From Flavobacterium erciyesense (GTDB lineage: Bacteria; Bacteroidota; Bacteroidia; Flavobacteriales; Flavobacteriaceae), in NCBI RefSeq assembly GCF_018069925.1, contig NZ_JAGPXB010000002.1:62001-126000 (forward strand): a DNA stretch of 64,000 bases, given 5' to 3'. The position numbers and the translations under genes were made by a program. The notes beneath the pieces were generated by a model. That model saw nothing but the letters and a program-made list of their open reading frames with translations. It did no database searches and was not told the origin of the DNA. Of this stretch, positions 37,234 to 45,455 are shown in pieces; positions within the stretch are counted from its first letter, which is position 1, and the number at the start of each line of letters is the position of its first letter.

Positions 37234-37470
37234 CTAATTCTTTATCATTTCTAATTCTATAGGACTTTCATTTATATGAGAAAAGATTTTGCCTTCTCCT
37301 TCTTCAACAACGATTTCATAATCGAAAAATATTTTTTTTGATTCCTAAGTTTAATCATTTGTCTATTTTGATATAATTTCCATTTGGCCTTTTTAGCACA
37401 TCCAATGTCATTAAAAACATCTTGGAAATATTCAAGATTTAATAACAAAGCGGTAGTTGTTAGTGAATGC
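37234..37470 (-). pseudogene. Probable frameshifted gene remnant
   Basis: Minus-strand reading gives LLLNLEYFQDVFNDIGCA and KWKLYQNRQMIKLRNQK, then a shift at an A-rich tract, after which another frame continues IFFDYEIVVEEGEGKIF and SPIELEMIKN to a stop at 37234-37236. Both halves are protein-like and join across one presumed frameshift. No family is recognised. It is the only gene-like content in the 36915-37707 gap. Confidence 0.4.
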
Positions 37471-37488
37471 CATTGTTATAAAGGAAAA

Positions 37489-37507
37489 CCGAAGTCTCTG
37501 ACTTCGG
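37489..37507. terminator. Intrinsic terminator (possibly bidirectional)
   Basis: CCGAAGTC (37489-37496) and GACTTCGG (37500-37507) form a perfect 8-bp stem around TCT, extended by AACC/GGTT with an intervening bulge. T-rich sequence follows on the plus strand and a T-rich stretch on the minus. It lies about 200 bases beyond the end of the type I RM operon. Confidence 0.55.
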
Positions 37508-37707
37508 AGAGGTTGGTTTTATTTTGTTTTGAAGGATATGTTTTTTTTATTTGGTAATTCAAGACTTAGATCTGAGCCATATTGGATTTTTATTTTACTA
37601 CAAGTTTTATCTAAAATGGTTTAAGTCATAAAATGTAATCATAAATCAGATTGTGATTATTATTAATGTCTTAGGATTTGAAATTAAAAATGAAGTTATT
37701 ATTTTTC

Positions 37708-38238
37708 TCAACTCTTTTTTACAGTAGCCTTGATTCTTTTTTTTAGTCTAATATTTAGTTTTTCAACACCTAAATCTTCTCTGATTTTATAAGTCAAGTT
37801 TTCAAATTCTTCTAATTTATAACCAATAAACTTTTCGATGTCAAAATTTTCTTGGAACGTATTTTCTTCATCAAATAATCCATCATAAAATTTTTCAATC
37901 AAATCAAGAATGTTTTGAGGTAAAAATAAAGAATGTTGAATAATAGTTTTTCTAAAGACCTCAGTTACTCTATCAATTTGAATTTCAGTTTCGTTTTCTT
38001 TTTGGATGTCAAATTTATTAGATTCTTTACTTTCAACAACATCTATTAAAATTTCTTGATAATCATCTATTAACTTCGTAATACCCAACAACAATGATTG
38101 AGCATTGTCCATTTTATGCTTATAAAAGTGATTTTCATTTTCCATCGTTTTAAATACGATAAAGTTTCTATAGGTAAGAACAGTTGCAAGTACTAAACAC
38201 ACCGAAGAAATAATATTAAAAAATATATTAGTATCCAT
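37708..38238 (-). CDS. Membrane-anchored hypothetical protein in RM operon, 176 aa
   Basis: One N-terminal hydrophobic segment (FFNIISSVCLVLATVLTYRNF) is followed by a soluble, mainly helical, acidic region with QSLLLGITKLIDDYQEILIDV and a basic tail (LNIRLKKRIKATVKKS). It starts 2 bases after the hsdM stop and is the last gene of the operon. I do not recognise the family. Confidence 0.65.
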   Translation of the reverse strand: MDTNIFFNIISSVCLVLATVLTYRNFIVFKTMENENHFYKHKMDNAQSLLLGITKLIDDYQEILIDVVESKESNKFDIQKENETEIQIDRVTEVFRKTIIQHSLFLPQNILDLIEKFYDGLFDEENTFQENFDIEKFIGYKLEEFENLTYKIREDLGVEKLNIRLKKRIKATVKKS

Positions 38239-38240
38239 AT

Positions 38241-39734
38241 TTACTTTAAACTGGCTATAATCGCCCTAAAACTATCTAAACTTGCTTCTATATTCTCTAC
38301 AATATCCAATGCTAAAACATCAGGATCTGGAAGGTTATCTAAATCTGCTAATGATTTATCTTTTAGCCACGTGATGTCTAAACTGGTTTTATCTCTCGCA
38401 ATTATTTCCTCATAAGAGAACTTTCTCCAACGTCCTTCTGGGTTGGTTGTTGCATCGTATGTTTCAGTACGTTTGTGTCGATTTTCGGGCTTGTAAAGGT
38501 TTATAAAATCCTTCAAATCACTTAGTTTTAAAGGATTCTTTTTCAGGGTATGATGCACGTTTGTTCTGTAATCATACACCCAAGTCTCTTTTGTCCAAAC
38601 ATCTTTGCTAGATGGTTTTCCATCAAAAAACAAAACGTTGGCTTTTACACCATTGGCATAGAAAATACCTGTTGGCAATCGCAATATGGTGTGCAAGTCT
38701 GTAGTTTCTAACAACTTTTTACGCACGGTTTCGCCCACACCACCTTCAAACAAAACATTATCCGGCAATACTACGGCTGCTATTCCTGTTGTTTTAAGCA
38801 TGGTACGAATATGTTGCACAAAGTTCAGCTGTTTGTTGCTCGTAGTGACCCAAAAATCCTGACGATTATACGTCAAATCTTCTTTCTCTTGTTCTCCATC
38901 TTGATTGGTAAATGTCATGCTGCTCTTTTTACCAAAAGGCGGATTGGCCAAGATGTAATCATAGCGCGTGCCCGAATCGGTAATCAAGGAATCATTTGGT
39001 GAAATAAAATTATCCGAATCAATATCGCCAATATTATGCAAAAACAAATTCATTAATGCCAAACGTCTGGTACTGGCGACAATTTCATTCCCGAAAAAGG
39101 TTTCGTATTTCAAAAATTTATTAGCCTCTTTATCTAAACTTCTATGCTCGACAATCCAGTCATAAGCGGCAAGAAAAAAACCTCCCGTACCACAAGCTGG
39201 ATCCGCAATAGTTTTTAAGGGTTCCGGACGCAAACACTCTACCATCACTTTGATTAAGGGACGTGGTGTAAAGTATTGTCCTGCACCACTCTTGGTATCC
39301 TCGGCATTTTTCTCTAGTAAGCCTTCGTAGATATCACCTTTGTCTTTCACACCCATCAAAATCCAGTTCTCGGCATTGATAAGTGCAATCAGTTTATACA
39401 ACTTGGCTGGGTCTTGTATTTTGTTTTGGCTTTTTACAAAAATTTGCCCCAAGATTCCTTTTTCTTTAGCCAATTCCCGCAACATACTATTGTAATGGTA
39501 CTCTAAGTCTGTACCGCTTTTGTTTGTTAAGGTTTCCCAAGCAAATACCGCAGGAATAGGCATTTCTCTATTGTGTGGTGGCTTACTGTATTCGTCTGCC
39601 ATTTTTAGGAACAGCAAATATGTTAATTGCTCTAAGTAGTCACCATAGCCTACACCATCGTCTCTAAGGGTTTGACAAAATGCCCATACTTTACTTACTA
39701 TACTCGAGGTGTTTGCTGAATTATCTTTGCTCAT
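38241..39734 (-). CDS. hsdM: Type I restriction-modification methyltransferase subunit (HsdM), system 1
   Basis: 497 aa, N6-adenine methyltransferase. The AdoMet-binding motif is IADPACGTGGFFLAAYDW and the catalytic NPPF motif is in YILANPPFGKKS near residue 265. The N-terminal helical domain begins after SIVSKVWAFCQTLRDDGVG and QYFTPRPLIKVMVE precedes the AdoMet site, as in HsdM. It is separated from hsdS by four unrelated genes, which is unusual. Starts 3 bases after the 659-aa gene. Confidence 0.93.
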   Translation of the reverse strand: MSKDNSANTSSIVSKVWAFCQTLRDDGVGYGDYLEQLTYLLFLKMADEYSKPPHNREMPIPAVFAWETLTNKSGTDLEYHYNSMLRELAKEKGILGQIFVKSQNKIQDPAKLYKLIALINAENWILMGVKDKGDIYEGLLEKNAEDTKSGAGQYFTPRPLIKVMVECLRPEPLKTIADPACGTGGFFLAAYDWIVEHRSLDKEANKFLKYETFFGNEIVASTRRLALMNLFLHNIGDIDSDNFISPNDSLITDSGTRYDYILANPPFGKKSSMTFTNQDGEQEKEDLTYNRQDFWVTTSNKQLNFVQHIRTMLKTTGIAAVVLPDNVLFEGGVGETVRKKLLETTDLHTILRLPTGIFYANGVKANVLFFDGKPSSKDVWTKETWVYDYRTNVHHTLKKNPLKLSDLKDFINLYKPENRHKRTETYDATTNPEGRWRKFSYEEIIARDKTSLDITWLKDKSLADLDNLPDPDVLALDIVENIEASLDSFRAIIASLK

Positions 39735-39737
39735 TAT

Positions 39738-41717
39738 TTATTCTTCTGTTTTATTTTGTATTAAACCAACAACAAATGAATCCTTATTTGTAATTTCAAA
39801 TTCATTATATGAACCAATTTCAAGGTTGACAGCATTTTTCATTAATATTAATGCTTCTTCTTTCGTCAAATCAATTCCATTATCTCTAATCACCCATTTT
39901 CGAGGATTTAAGTTGTATATTTTTTCTGCATCATCATCATCAATTAAATCGACTTCAATCTTCAAAACATTATGATACCAATCTGGATTAGTTTTGTATT
40001 TCATTTTAAATGCACTTCTAAAATCTGAAACAATTACTTTATTGTTTATAAAATCGGAATGTGATAAGTATATATTTATCCCTTTATAAGTTCCAAGAAA
40101 ATAGTTATTTAATTCATTTCCTTCATCTAGTCCGTCAATATTGATTTTTCTTATAAAATCTGGATCATTTAAGAAAATTTTGTCTTTATAGCTAAATTCA
40201 GATGGAATTATTATTGTCGTCGGAATAGTTTCTTTACTTTCTAAATTATTTAAACATTTATTTATTGAATCAAGAATATTATTCCCTTTTATAAAATTTT
40301 CGTTTCCTGAAAAAATTGTGTCAAAAAACTCGTCATCGATCCACCGTGAAGTTCGTCCGCCAATTTCTCCAATATTATAAATTTGTTGGTAATTGTCTCC
40401 ATCAATAAACATTTTTTTAGCTTTTTCAAAGAAGGTTTTTTGCCCTATAAATTTAATATCAGAATGTACTAATTCAATGTTTTTTTTGTCAAAAAACAGC
40501 TTTCCGATATTAGAATTATCATCCCATGATTTGCCAATTAAATTTTTAAAATCAGTAATTCTTTCAATATTTAATTCTTTCTCAGCAATTTCTCTATCTG
40601 TTATATTAATACTTTCACGTTTGAGACTTTTTAATGAGCTTATAATAATTAATATTCTGCTTTCTAATTCTTCTTTTGTTTTAACATTTAATAAAGGCTC
40701 CCAGAATTCAAATTTATTCAATAATATTTTAGAGTCCTCTTCAATCGTATCGGATAAATAATTAATTTGACTTAATTCTTTTGAATTTAGAAACTCGCTA
40801 CTTAAATAAGCGTTTTCGGATCTAATTAAGTCAATTAAAAAACCAAAAGTAAGCCAGTTTCTGGGGTTTGGCGGGCTATATGCTACTCCGTTAGGTCTTT
40901 CTTTGTAATCCCATGAATTCCATTCGAAATATTCAAATTTAGGGTAACTACGCAGGTAGATAATATCTTTTAACATTTCTTGATAATTAGAAAACATCTT
41001 TAATCTTTCTAAATACTTATTAGTTATTTCTAAATTATTGTTCTCTGTTGAATATAAAAAAATAGACCAATATCGCAAGCCAATAATTACATGGCGTTTA
41101 TATTCATCAAAATATTTTACATACTCATATAATTCTTTTTTTAGTTCTAATTCGTCTTGTGGTTCATTTCTGAAATTAAATCTGATTTCATTTTTTAAAT
41201 CATAATAACTATTATATATGAATTGATCAATTAAATAATATTCATTAATAGTATAGTCAAATTCTGAAATATCCCCATTTCTAATCATTGAATATATTAA
41301 TCGATTAAAACCATTAAAAGCATTGTAATAAAAGATATTATTAACCTTTAATTCCTCAAAATTTCTATCTTCAACATCTTTTTCATTATATCTTAAGTAA
41401 TAACTTATTATCTCTTTAAGTTGCATTGATGCTCTCTGAGTGCAATACTTATGTAGCTTTTGAAATTTTATGTTCTCTTTTGCTTTTAAAAAAGTTATAT
41501 GATAATATGATGCTGGAAAAGTTATGTATTTTTTAAAATGATTAATTGATCTATTTTGTATGCTTAGTATTAAGACATTTACAACAAATCCATTTAAAAC
41601 ATTAAAAGTTTCAATGCTATCATTTTCAATTGATTTTTCAATTGATTTCCTTATGGTTGAATCAATACCATAGGTGATGTCAAAATTATTATCATTATTA
41701 ATATCAAATAAACTCAT
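39738..41717 (-). CDS. Large unknown protein embedded in RM operon, 659 aa
   Basis: A predominantly helical protein rich in aromatic residues and Asn. Notable stretches include YFEWNSWDYKERPNGVAY, GEIGGRTSRWIDDEFFD and PTTIIIPSEFSYKDKIF; the last third looks beta-containing (YKGINIYLSHSDFINNKVIV). No signal peptide, no membrane segment, and no catalytic motif I can name. Its ATG overlaps the upstream membrane-protein gene by 4 bases, so those two are probably a functional pair. Possibly a defence component whose sensor or effector role is unassigned. Confidence 0.7.
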   Translation of the reverse strand: MSLFDINNDNNFDITYGIDSTIRKSIEKSIENDSIETFNVLNGFVVNVLILSIQNRSINHFKKYITFPASYYHITFLKAKENIKFQKLHKYCTQRASMQLKEIISYYLRYNEKDVEDRNFEELKVNNIFYYNAFNGFNRLIYSMIRNGDISEFDYTINEYYLIDQFIYNSYYDLKNEIRFNFRNEPQDELELKKELYEYVKYFDEYKRHVIIGLRYWSIFLYSTENNNLEITNKYLERLKMFSNYQEMLKDIIYLRSYPKFEYFEWNSWDYKERPNGVAYSPPNPRNWLTFGFLIDLIRSENAYLSSEFLNSKELSQINYLSDTIEEDSKILLNKFEFWEPLLNVKTKEELESRILIIISSLKSLKRESINITDREIAEKELNIERITDFKNLIGKSWDDNSNIGKLFFDKKNIELVHSDIKFIGQKTFFEKAKKMFIDGDNYQQIYNIGEIGGRTSRWIDDEFFDTIFSGNENFIKGNNILDSINKCLNNLESKETIPTTIIIPSEFSYKDKIFLNDPDFIRKINIDGLDEGNELNNYFLGTYKGINIYLSHSDFINNKVIVSDFRSAFKMKYKTNPDWYHNVLKIEVDLIDDDDAEKIYNLNPRKWVIRDNGIDLTKEEALILMKNAVNLEIGSYNEFEITNKDSFVVGLIQNKTEE

Positions 41718-42844
41718 CTTTGATTTATCATTTGTAGTTTGTATAATTCTAAATATGCAGCTAATGGATCTTCCAAATTTCTATACTTATTTTCTTCTGC
41801 TAACTGGAGAATTTTTTGGTCAAATTCATTCCTAAATAAATTTTCATCTTTATTTTTTTTCGGGTCAAGTTCTTTACCAACTACTAAACATCTTCTTAAA
41901 AGCCATTTTTCAAATTTGCTATTTTCCGCAGAACCTGACCATAAGAAATCTTCCGCATAATTAACATTTTCATTTAATGTTAAATTCTTAAAAGTAATTA
42001 TGTTCTTTTTGTTTATTTTTTTAAAAAATATAAAAACTTCAAGAAAGAATAAATTCACGTCTTTTAGTTTTCGATAACTTTTTTCTTCATTATCACGAGT
42101 AGATTTACTTAAAGAATAGTCGTTTTTTAAGAAATCATTTATTGAAAAATCAAGCTTATACTCATTACAATTTTTTGAAGCAATTTTTTGATAAAGTGCA
42201 AAGCTATATTTATTCATTAAGCCTATCTTAATTTTTTCTCTAGCTTCAATCAATAATTCCTTCTGTAGCATACTTGAAATTTTTTTCTCATCTGTAAAAT
42301 GGATTATATTTCTAAATAATTTACCTATTAAAAATAAGATTAGAATGCATAAGTATGTTCCTGCTAACACTGCTCTTGCAAACACAAAATCATCTAAGGT
42401 ATTTCTTAAATTAGACAATATAATAAAACAGCTTATAGTTGAAAAAGTTAGATATAAAATTGAATAAAGAAAAGAATGTTTAAAAAGAAGTTGAATAGTA
42501 ATTTGTGATTTTAATGCCAAATTAGTAATTAAAAAACCAACTACCACAAGACTAATACTAATAATAGCAGCTAGATTGGTGGTTCTTTGATCTATAATTG
42601 CTTTTGCTACATCAGCATCAAAATCTAAAAAATTTAAAAAATCAAGATTAATAAAGCTAGATATTGAAAAGAAAGTTACAACTATTAAAAAAACAGAAAA
42701 CCAGTTTTTTTGATCAGAGAAATACTCAGCAACCCTAATTTTAATTTTTTTAAAAAAAGGATCAAAAAGATCTTTATGATTTGTCTCAATGTGTTTAGTA
42801 ACTCTATGTCTTAACCAAAAGTTGTTATTTCTAAATATTTTCAT
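41714..42844 (-). CDS. Polytopic membrane protein embedded in RM operon, 376 aa
   Basis: Four hydrophobic segments in the first half: FSVFLIVVTFFSISSFINL (about 46-64), LAAIISISLVVVGFLITNLAL (90-110), FLYSILYLTFSTISCFIILS (126-145) and AGTYLCILILFLIGKLF (161-177). The C-terminal half is cytoplasmic and highly charged (DPKKNKDENLFRNEFDQK). It overlaps its neighbours by 14 and 4 bases. The pairing of a membrane protein with a large soluble partner resembles effector-regulator pairs of defence loci, but that is inference. Confidence 0.7.
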   Translation of the reverse strand: MKIFRNNNFWLRHRVTKHIETNHKDLFDPFFKKIKIRVAEYFSDQKNWFSVFLIVVTFFSISSFINLDFLNFLDFDADVAKAIIDQRTTNLAAIISISLVVVGFLITNLALKSQITIQLLFKHSFLYSILYLTFSTISCFIILSNLRNTLDDFVFARAVLAGTYLCILILFLIGKLFRNIIHFTDEKKISSMLQKELLIEAREKIKIGLMNKYSFALYQKIASKNCNEYKLDFSINDFLKNDYSLSKSTRDNEEKSYRKLKDVNLFFLEVFIFFKKINKKNIITFKNLTLNENVNYAEDFLWSGSAENSKFEKWLLRRCLVVGKELDPKKNKDENLFRNEFDQKILQLAEENKYRNLEDPLAAYLELYKLQMINQR

Positions 42845-43370
42845 TTTCTATTTTAATTAGGTCAGAACTTAAAACCTTTTCTAATATCTCCTCAGCAATC
42901 TCTTTAGCCCCATCACAATTACTAAAATGAATCTCATTCTGAAACTTTGGCCAAGATCCTGACTTTTGGCGAATTAAATAAACTAATTCTCCTTCTATGG
43001 CTTCAATAAATGTTCTCTTTTCTTTATCATCATACTCTTGAGAAAATGTTATTACACTTACTGTTAAGTTTCTTTGAGGATTATCAATTTTATTTAACCA
43101 TTTGTAACCTTTATAACCACCTCGTGCTTGGCCATTTATTGTATAATGGTTAAAGGCTGTACAGCCTCTTTGAAATCGAGTTTTAATGGAAGTATGAGCT
43201 TCACCAACATACAAAATTTTTTTGCCATGATAAACTATATACAATTTACGTTTTGCTTTTAGTAATGCAAACCCCGCATTAGGTTCAAGCTTAATTGAGC
43301 AAGACAAGTTATCATTGTCGGTAATCTTTAATTGATAAGTTTCAAATATTAATTCATTATACCTCATCAA
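42831..43370 (-). CDS. GIY-YIG-like nuclease domain protein, 179 aa
   Basis: Residues about 42-68 read LYIVYHGKKILYVGEAHTSI then KTRFQRG. This matches the GIY...YIG core, with the conserved arginine following, and a later EAIEGELVYLIR supplies the acidic helix. The first GIY is changed to IVY, so activity is likely but not certain. Small GIY-YIG proteins occur as nucleases in anti-phage loci. It overlaps the PD-(D/E)XK gene upstream and the membrane gene downstream by 14 bases each. Confidence 0.7.
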   Translation of the reverse strand: MMRYNELIFETYQLKITDNDNLSCSIKLEPNAGFALLKAKRKLYIVYHGKKILYVGEAHTSIKTRFQRGCTAFNHYTINGQARGGYKGYKWLNKIDNPQRNLTVSVITFSQEYDDKEKRTFIEAIEGELVYLIRQKSGSWPKFQNEIHFSNCDGAKEIAEEILEKVLSSDLIKIENENI

Positions 43371-44319
43371 ACATTTTCTGAATTTTTTTAATATTTTCCA
43401 CTGTTACATTCAAATCAAGAAACCCATTCTCATCTGTTTTCAAATAAGGTTCTGATAATGCAGCTGCAGTCATCCAATTACCAATTCTACCATTTTGATA
43501 AATATTGATTTGGTGTTCTTTTGCTTTTGGGTATAATAAACTTCTGAAGTGTTCTCTTGTTTTTTCTGCATCTTCTCTTTTTTTAGGAGTTAATTTAAAA
43601 CAGAACTTTTTATGTTCTAACTGTAAATAATAATCATATCCTATATCATCAGTTACTTTATTCCATTTCCAATGCCACCAAAAGCCTAAAAAACCACCAT
43701 TCATTTGTGGAACATAGTCCCAATCACCATCGCCAAGTTCTTTTTGCAATTTGGAATAAAACCCTTTCCAGCTATCCCAATGCCACTGTTCTACGGGTAA
43801 ATTTAAATAGCTTTGGACAGAGTTTTCAATACCGTTAAGGTGATGATAAAAGTCAACAAAAATTTCATTCTGTATACCACTATCAATCCCAAACTTCAGA
43901 ACTTCAATAAATTCCTTTCTAAGAAATAGTTTATATCCTATTTTCTCAATTGCTTTGTAATTACTTTGGTCACCCGTTTTGAAATAAATAGGGAAGATAT
44001 TTTCTTTTGAATAGTTCTTTAATTGATTATTTAAATATCTTTCTAATTGGTCGCCGTGGTTTTTTGTATGTACTTTATCTTCTATTAAAATAACTTTGCA
44101 ATCATCAACTATGCAAAGTATATCTATATTGTCAATTTGTTTTCGCACTTCGATTTTATCAAAATCATTGACTTTTCCATTACTTAGTTTTTGAATAAAA
44201 AGCTTTGATGTTTCATATAACTCTTTTGATTCTTTATGATTAGCCCAACTTAAGAGCCAACAAATAAACGCGTCCTGACTTAACTCTGACGATGCCCATC
44301 TAAAAATATTTGGTTTCAT
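43357..44319 (-). CDS. PD-(D/E)XK nuclease-superfamily protein
   Basis: A 320-aa protein. After a helical N-terminus (SELSQDAFICWLLSWANH) comes the nuclease core NIDILCIVDDCKVILIEDKV (about 62-81), in which Asp and the E-D-K cluster match PD-(D/E)XK, most like the PDDEXK_4 group. The SELSQDAF...W opening is typical of that group. It is the first of the four genes inserted between hsdS and hsdM, starting 24 bases downstream of hsdS. Confidence 0.8.
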   Translation of the reverse strand: MKPNIFRWASSELSQDAFICWLLSWANHKESKELYETSKLFIQKLSNGKVNDFDKIEVRKQIDNIDILCIVDDCKVILIEDKVHTKNHGDQLERYLNNQLKNYSKENIFPIYFKTGDQSNYKAIEKIGYKLFLRKEFIEVLKFGIDSGIQNEIFVDFYHHLNGIENSVQSYLNLPVEQWHWDSWKGFYSKLQKELGDGDWDYVPQMNGGFLGFWWHWKWNKVTDDIGYDYYLQLEHKKFCFKLTPKKREDAEKTREHFRSLLYPKAKEHQINIYQNGRIGNWMTAAALSEPYLKTDENGFLDLNVTVENIKKIQKMFDEV

Positions 44320-44342
44320 TTCTTATTTTTTAATTATTGTTT

Positions 44343-45455
44343 TTAAACCAACTCCCCACTAAACGCCTTTTTCAAAATACTTTGTCTCAATGCCTCGGCT
44401 TGTTGTAGGCTTTGCGCAATACTTTCCTCCATTTTATCTGCAACACTCAAACGGCTTTCTAATTCTTGAACAATTCGGTGTTGCTCTTCAAGCTTAGGAA
44501 GAAAAATTGGTACAGAATAAATGGAATTTCCCGAAATAACTGGTTGAGCAGTAGAGACAGAGAGTTTATTTAAGTTTTCAAATTCTAATCTCAATTTAAA
44601 AAACTTAATGTCAAAATCTTCTATAATTGGCTTAACAATTAAAGCATTATCTGAAACCCAACTTTTTGGTTTAGTGATATGAGTTACACCACATTTTACA
44701 CCAACTCTGCCAATAATTAATACAGGTTCTTCAATAAAGTATTCTGAATGATAACCATTTAATCCATTGCCACCATAAACAGAATAATCACCACCTTTTA
44801 ATTGATTTATTTTTATTCCTTTACCACTTGAAACTTTAAAGACTTCACCTAAATCTTTTAAATCCCAACCTTTAGGCAACTCACCATCTTTTACATTCTC
44901 ATTCGTTAACTTTCCTTCAAAAGCCCATTTTAATACACTTTGCCTGTAGGTTTTGAGTTGCTGTTGAGCGGTTTTTAAATCCTCGATGCCTTTGTCTAAC
45001 TCGCTGAAAAGTTCTTCAATTTTGGAGACGATGGCTTGTTGGGTTTCGAGGGGTGGTAATACAATTTCAATTGGGTAAATTGTTCCCTGTGAAATAACGG
45101 GTTGCGCTGTTGAAACAGAATATTTATTTAAATTTAATACTCCAATCAAATTCAAAAGAAACTTTTTATTTAATTCATCTTTATTGAATGAAACAACAAA
45201 AGCATTATCTGTTACCCAACTTTTAGGTTTTGTGATGTACGCATTACCACAATGTACACCAACCCTTCCTATAATTAATTTTTCTTCTTCAAATAAGTAT
45301 TCAGAATGCCTTCCTGTTATTCCATTTCCACCATATACCAGAAATTCACCTTCATCATTTCTTTTTGACTTTGCTAATCCATTTCCGCTACTAATTTTTA
45401 GTATGTCTCCAAGAGTTTTTATTTTCCAACCTTTTGGTAATTTATTTTTATTCAT
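44343..45455 (-). CDS. hsdS: Type I restriction-modification specificity subunit (HsdS), system 1
   Basis: A 370-aa HsdS with two target-recognition domains and two coiled-coil spacers (LETQQAIVSKIEELFSELDK; LEEQHRIVQELESRLSVADK). The two recognition domains resemble each other strongly: KISSGNGLAKSK... and KVSSGKGIKINQ..., then both have VYGGNG, HSEY, IIGRVGV.CG and ITKPKSWV.DNA. Related half-sites in the bipartite DNA target are therefore likely. It overlaps hsdR by one base (TAATG). Confidence 0.92.
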   Translation of the reverse strand: MNKNKLPKGWKIKTLGDILKISSGNGLAKSKRNDEGEFLVYGGNGITGRHSEYLFEEEKLIIGRVGVHCGNAYITKPKSWVTDNAFVVSFNKDELNKKFLLNLIGVLNLNKYSVSTAQPVISQGTIYPIEIVLPPLETQQAIVSKIEELFSELDKGIEDLKTAQQQLKTYRQSVLKWAFEGKLTNENVKDGELPKGWDLKDLGEVFKVSSGKGIKINQLKGGDYSVYGGNGLNGYHSEYFIEEPVLIIGRVGVKCGVTHITKPKSWVSDNALIVKPIIEDFDIKFFKLRLEFENLNKLSVSTAQPVISGNSIYSVPIFLPKLEEQHRIVQELESRLSVADKMEESIAQSLQQAEALRQSILKKAFSGELV

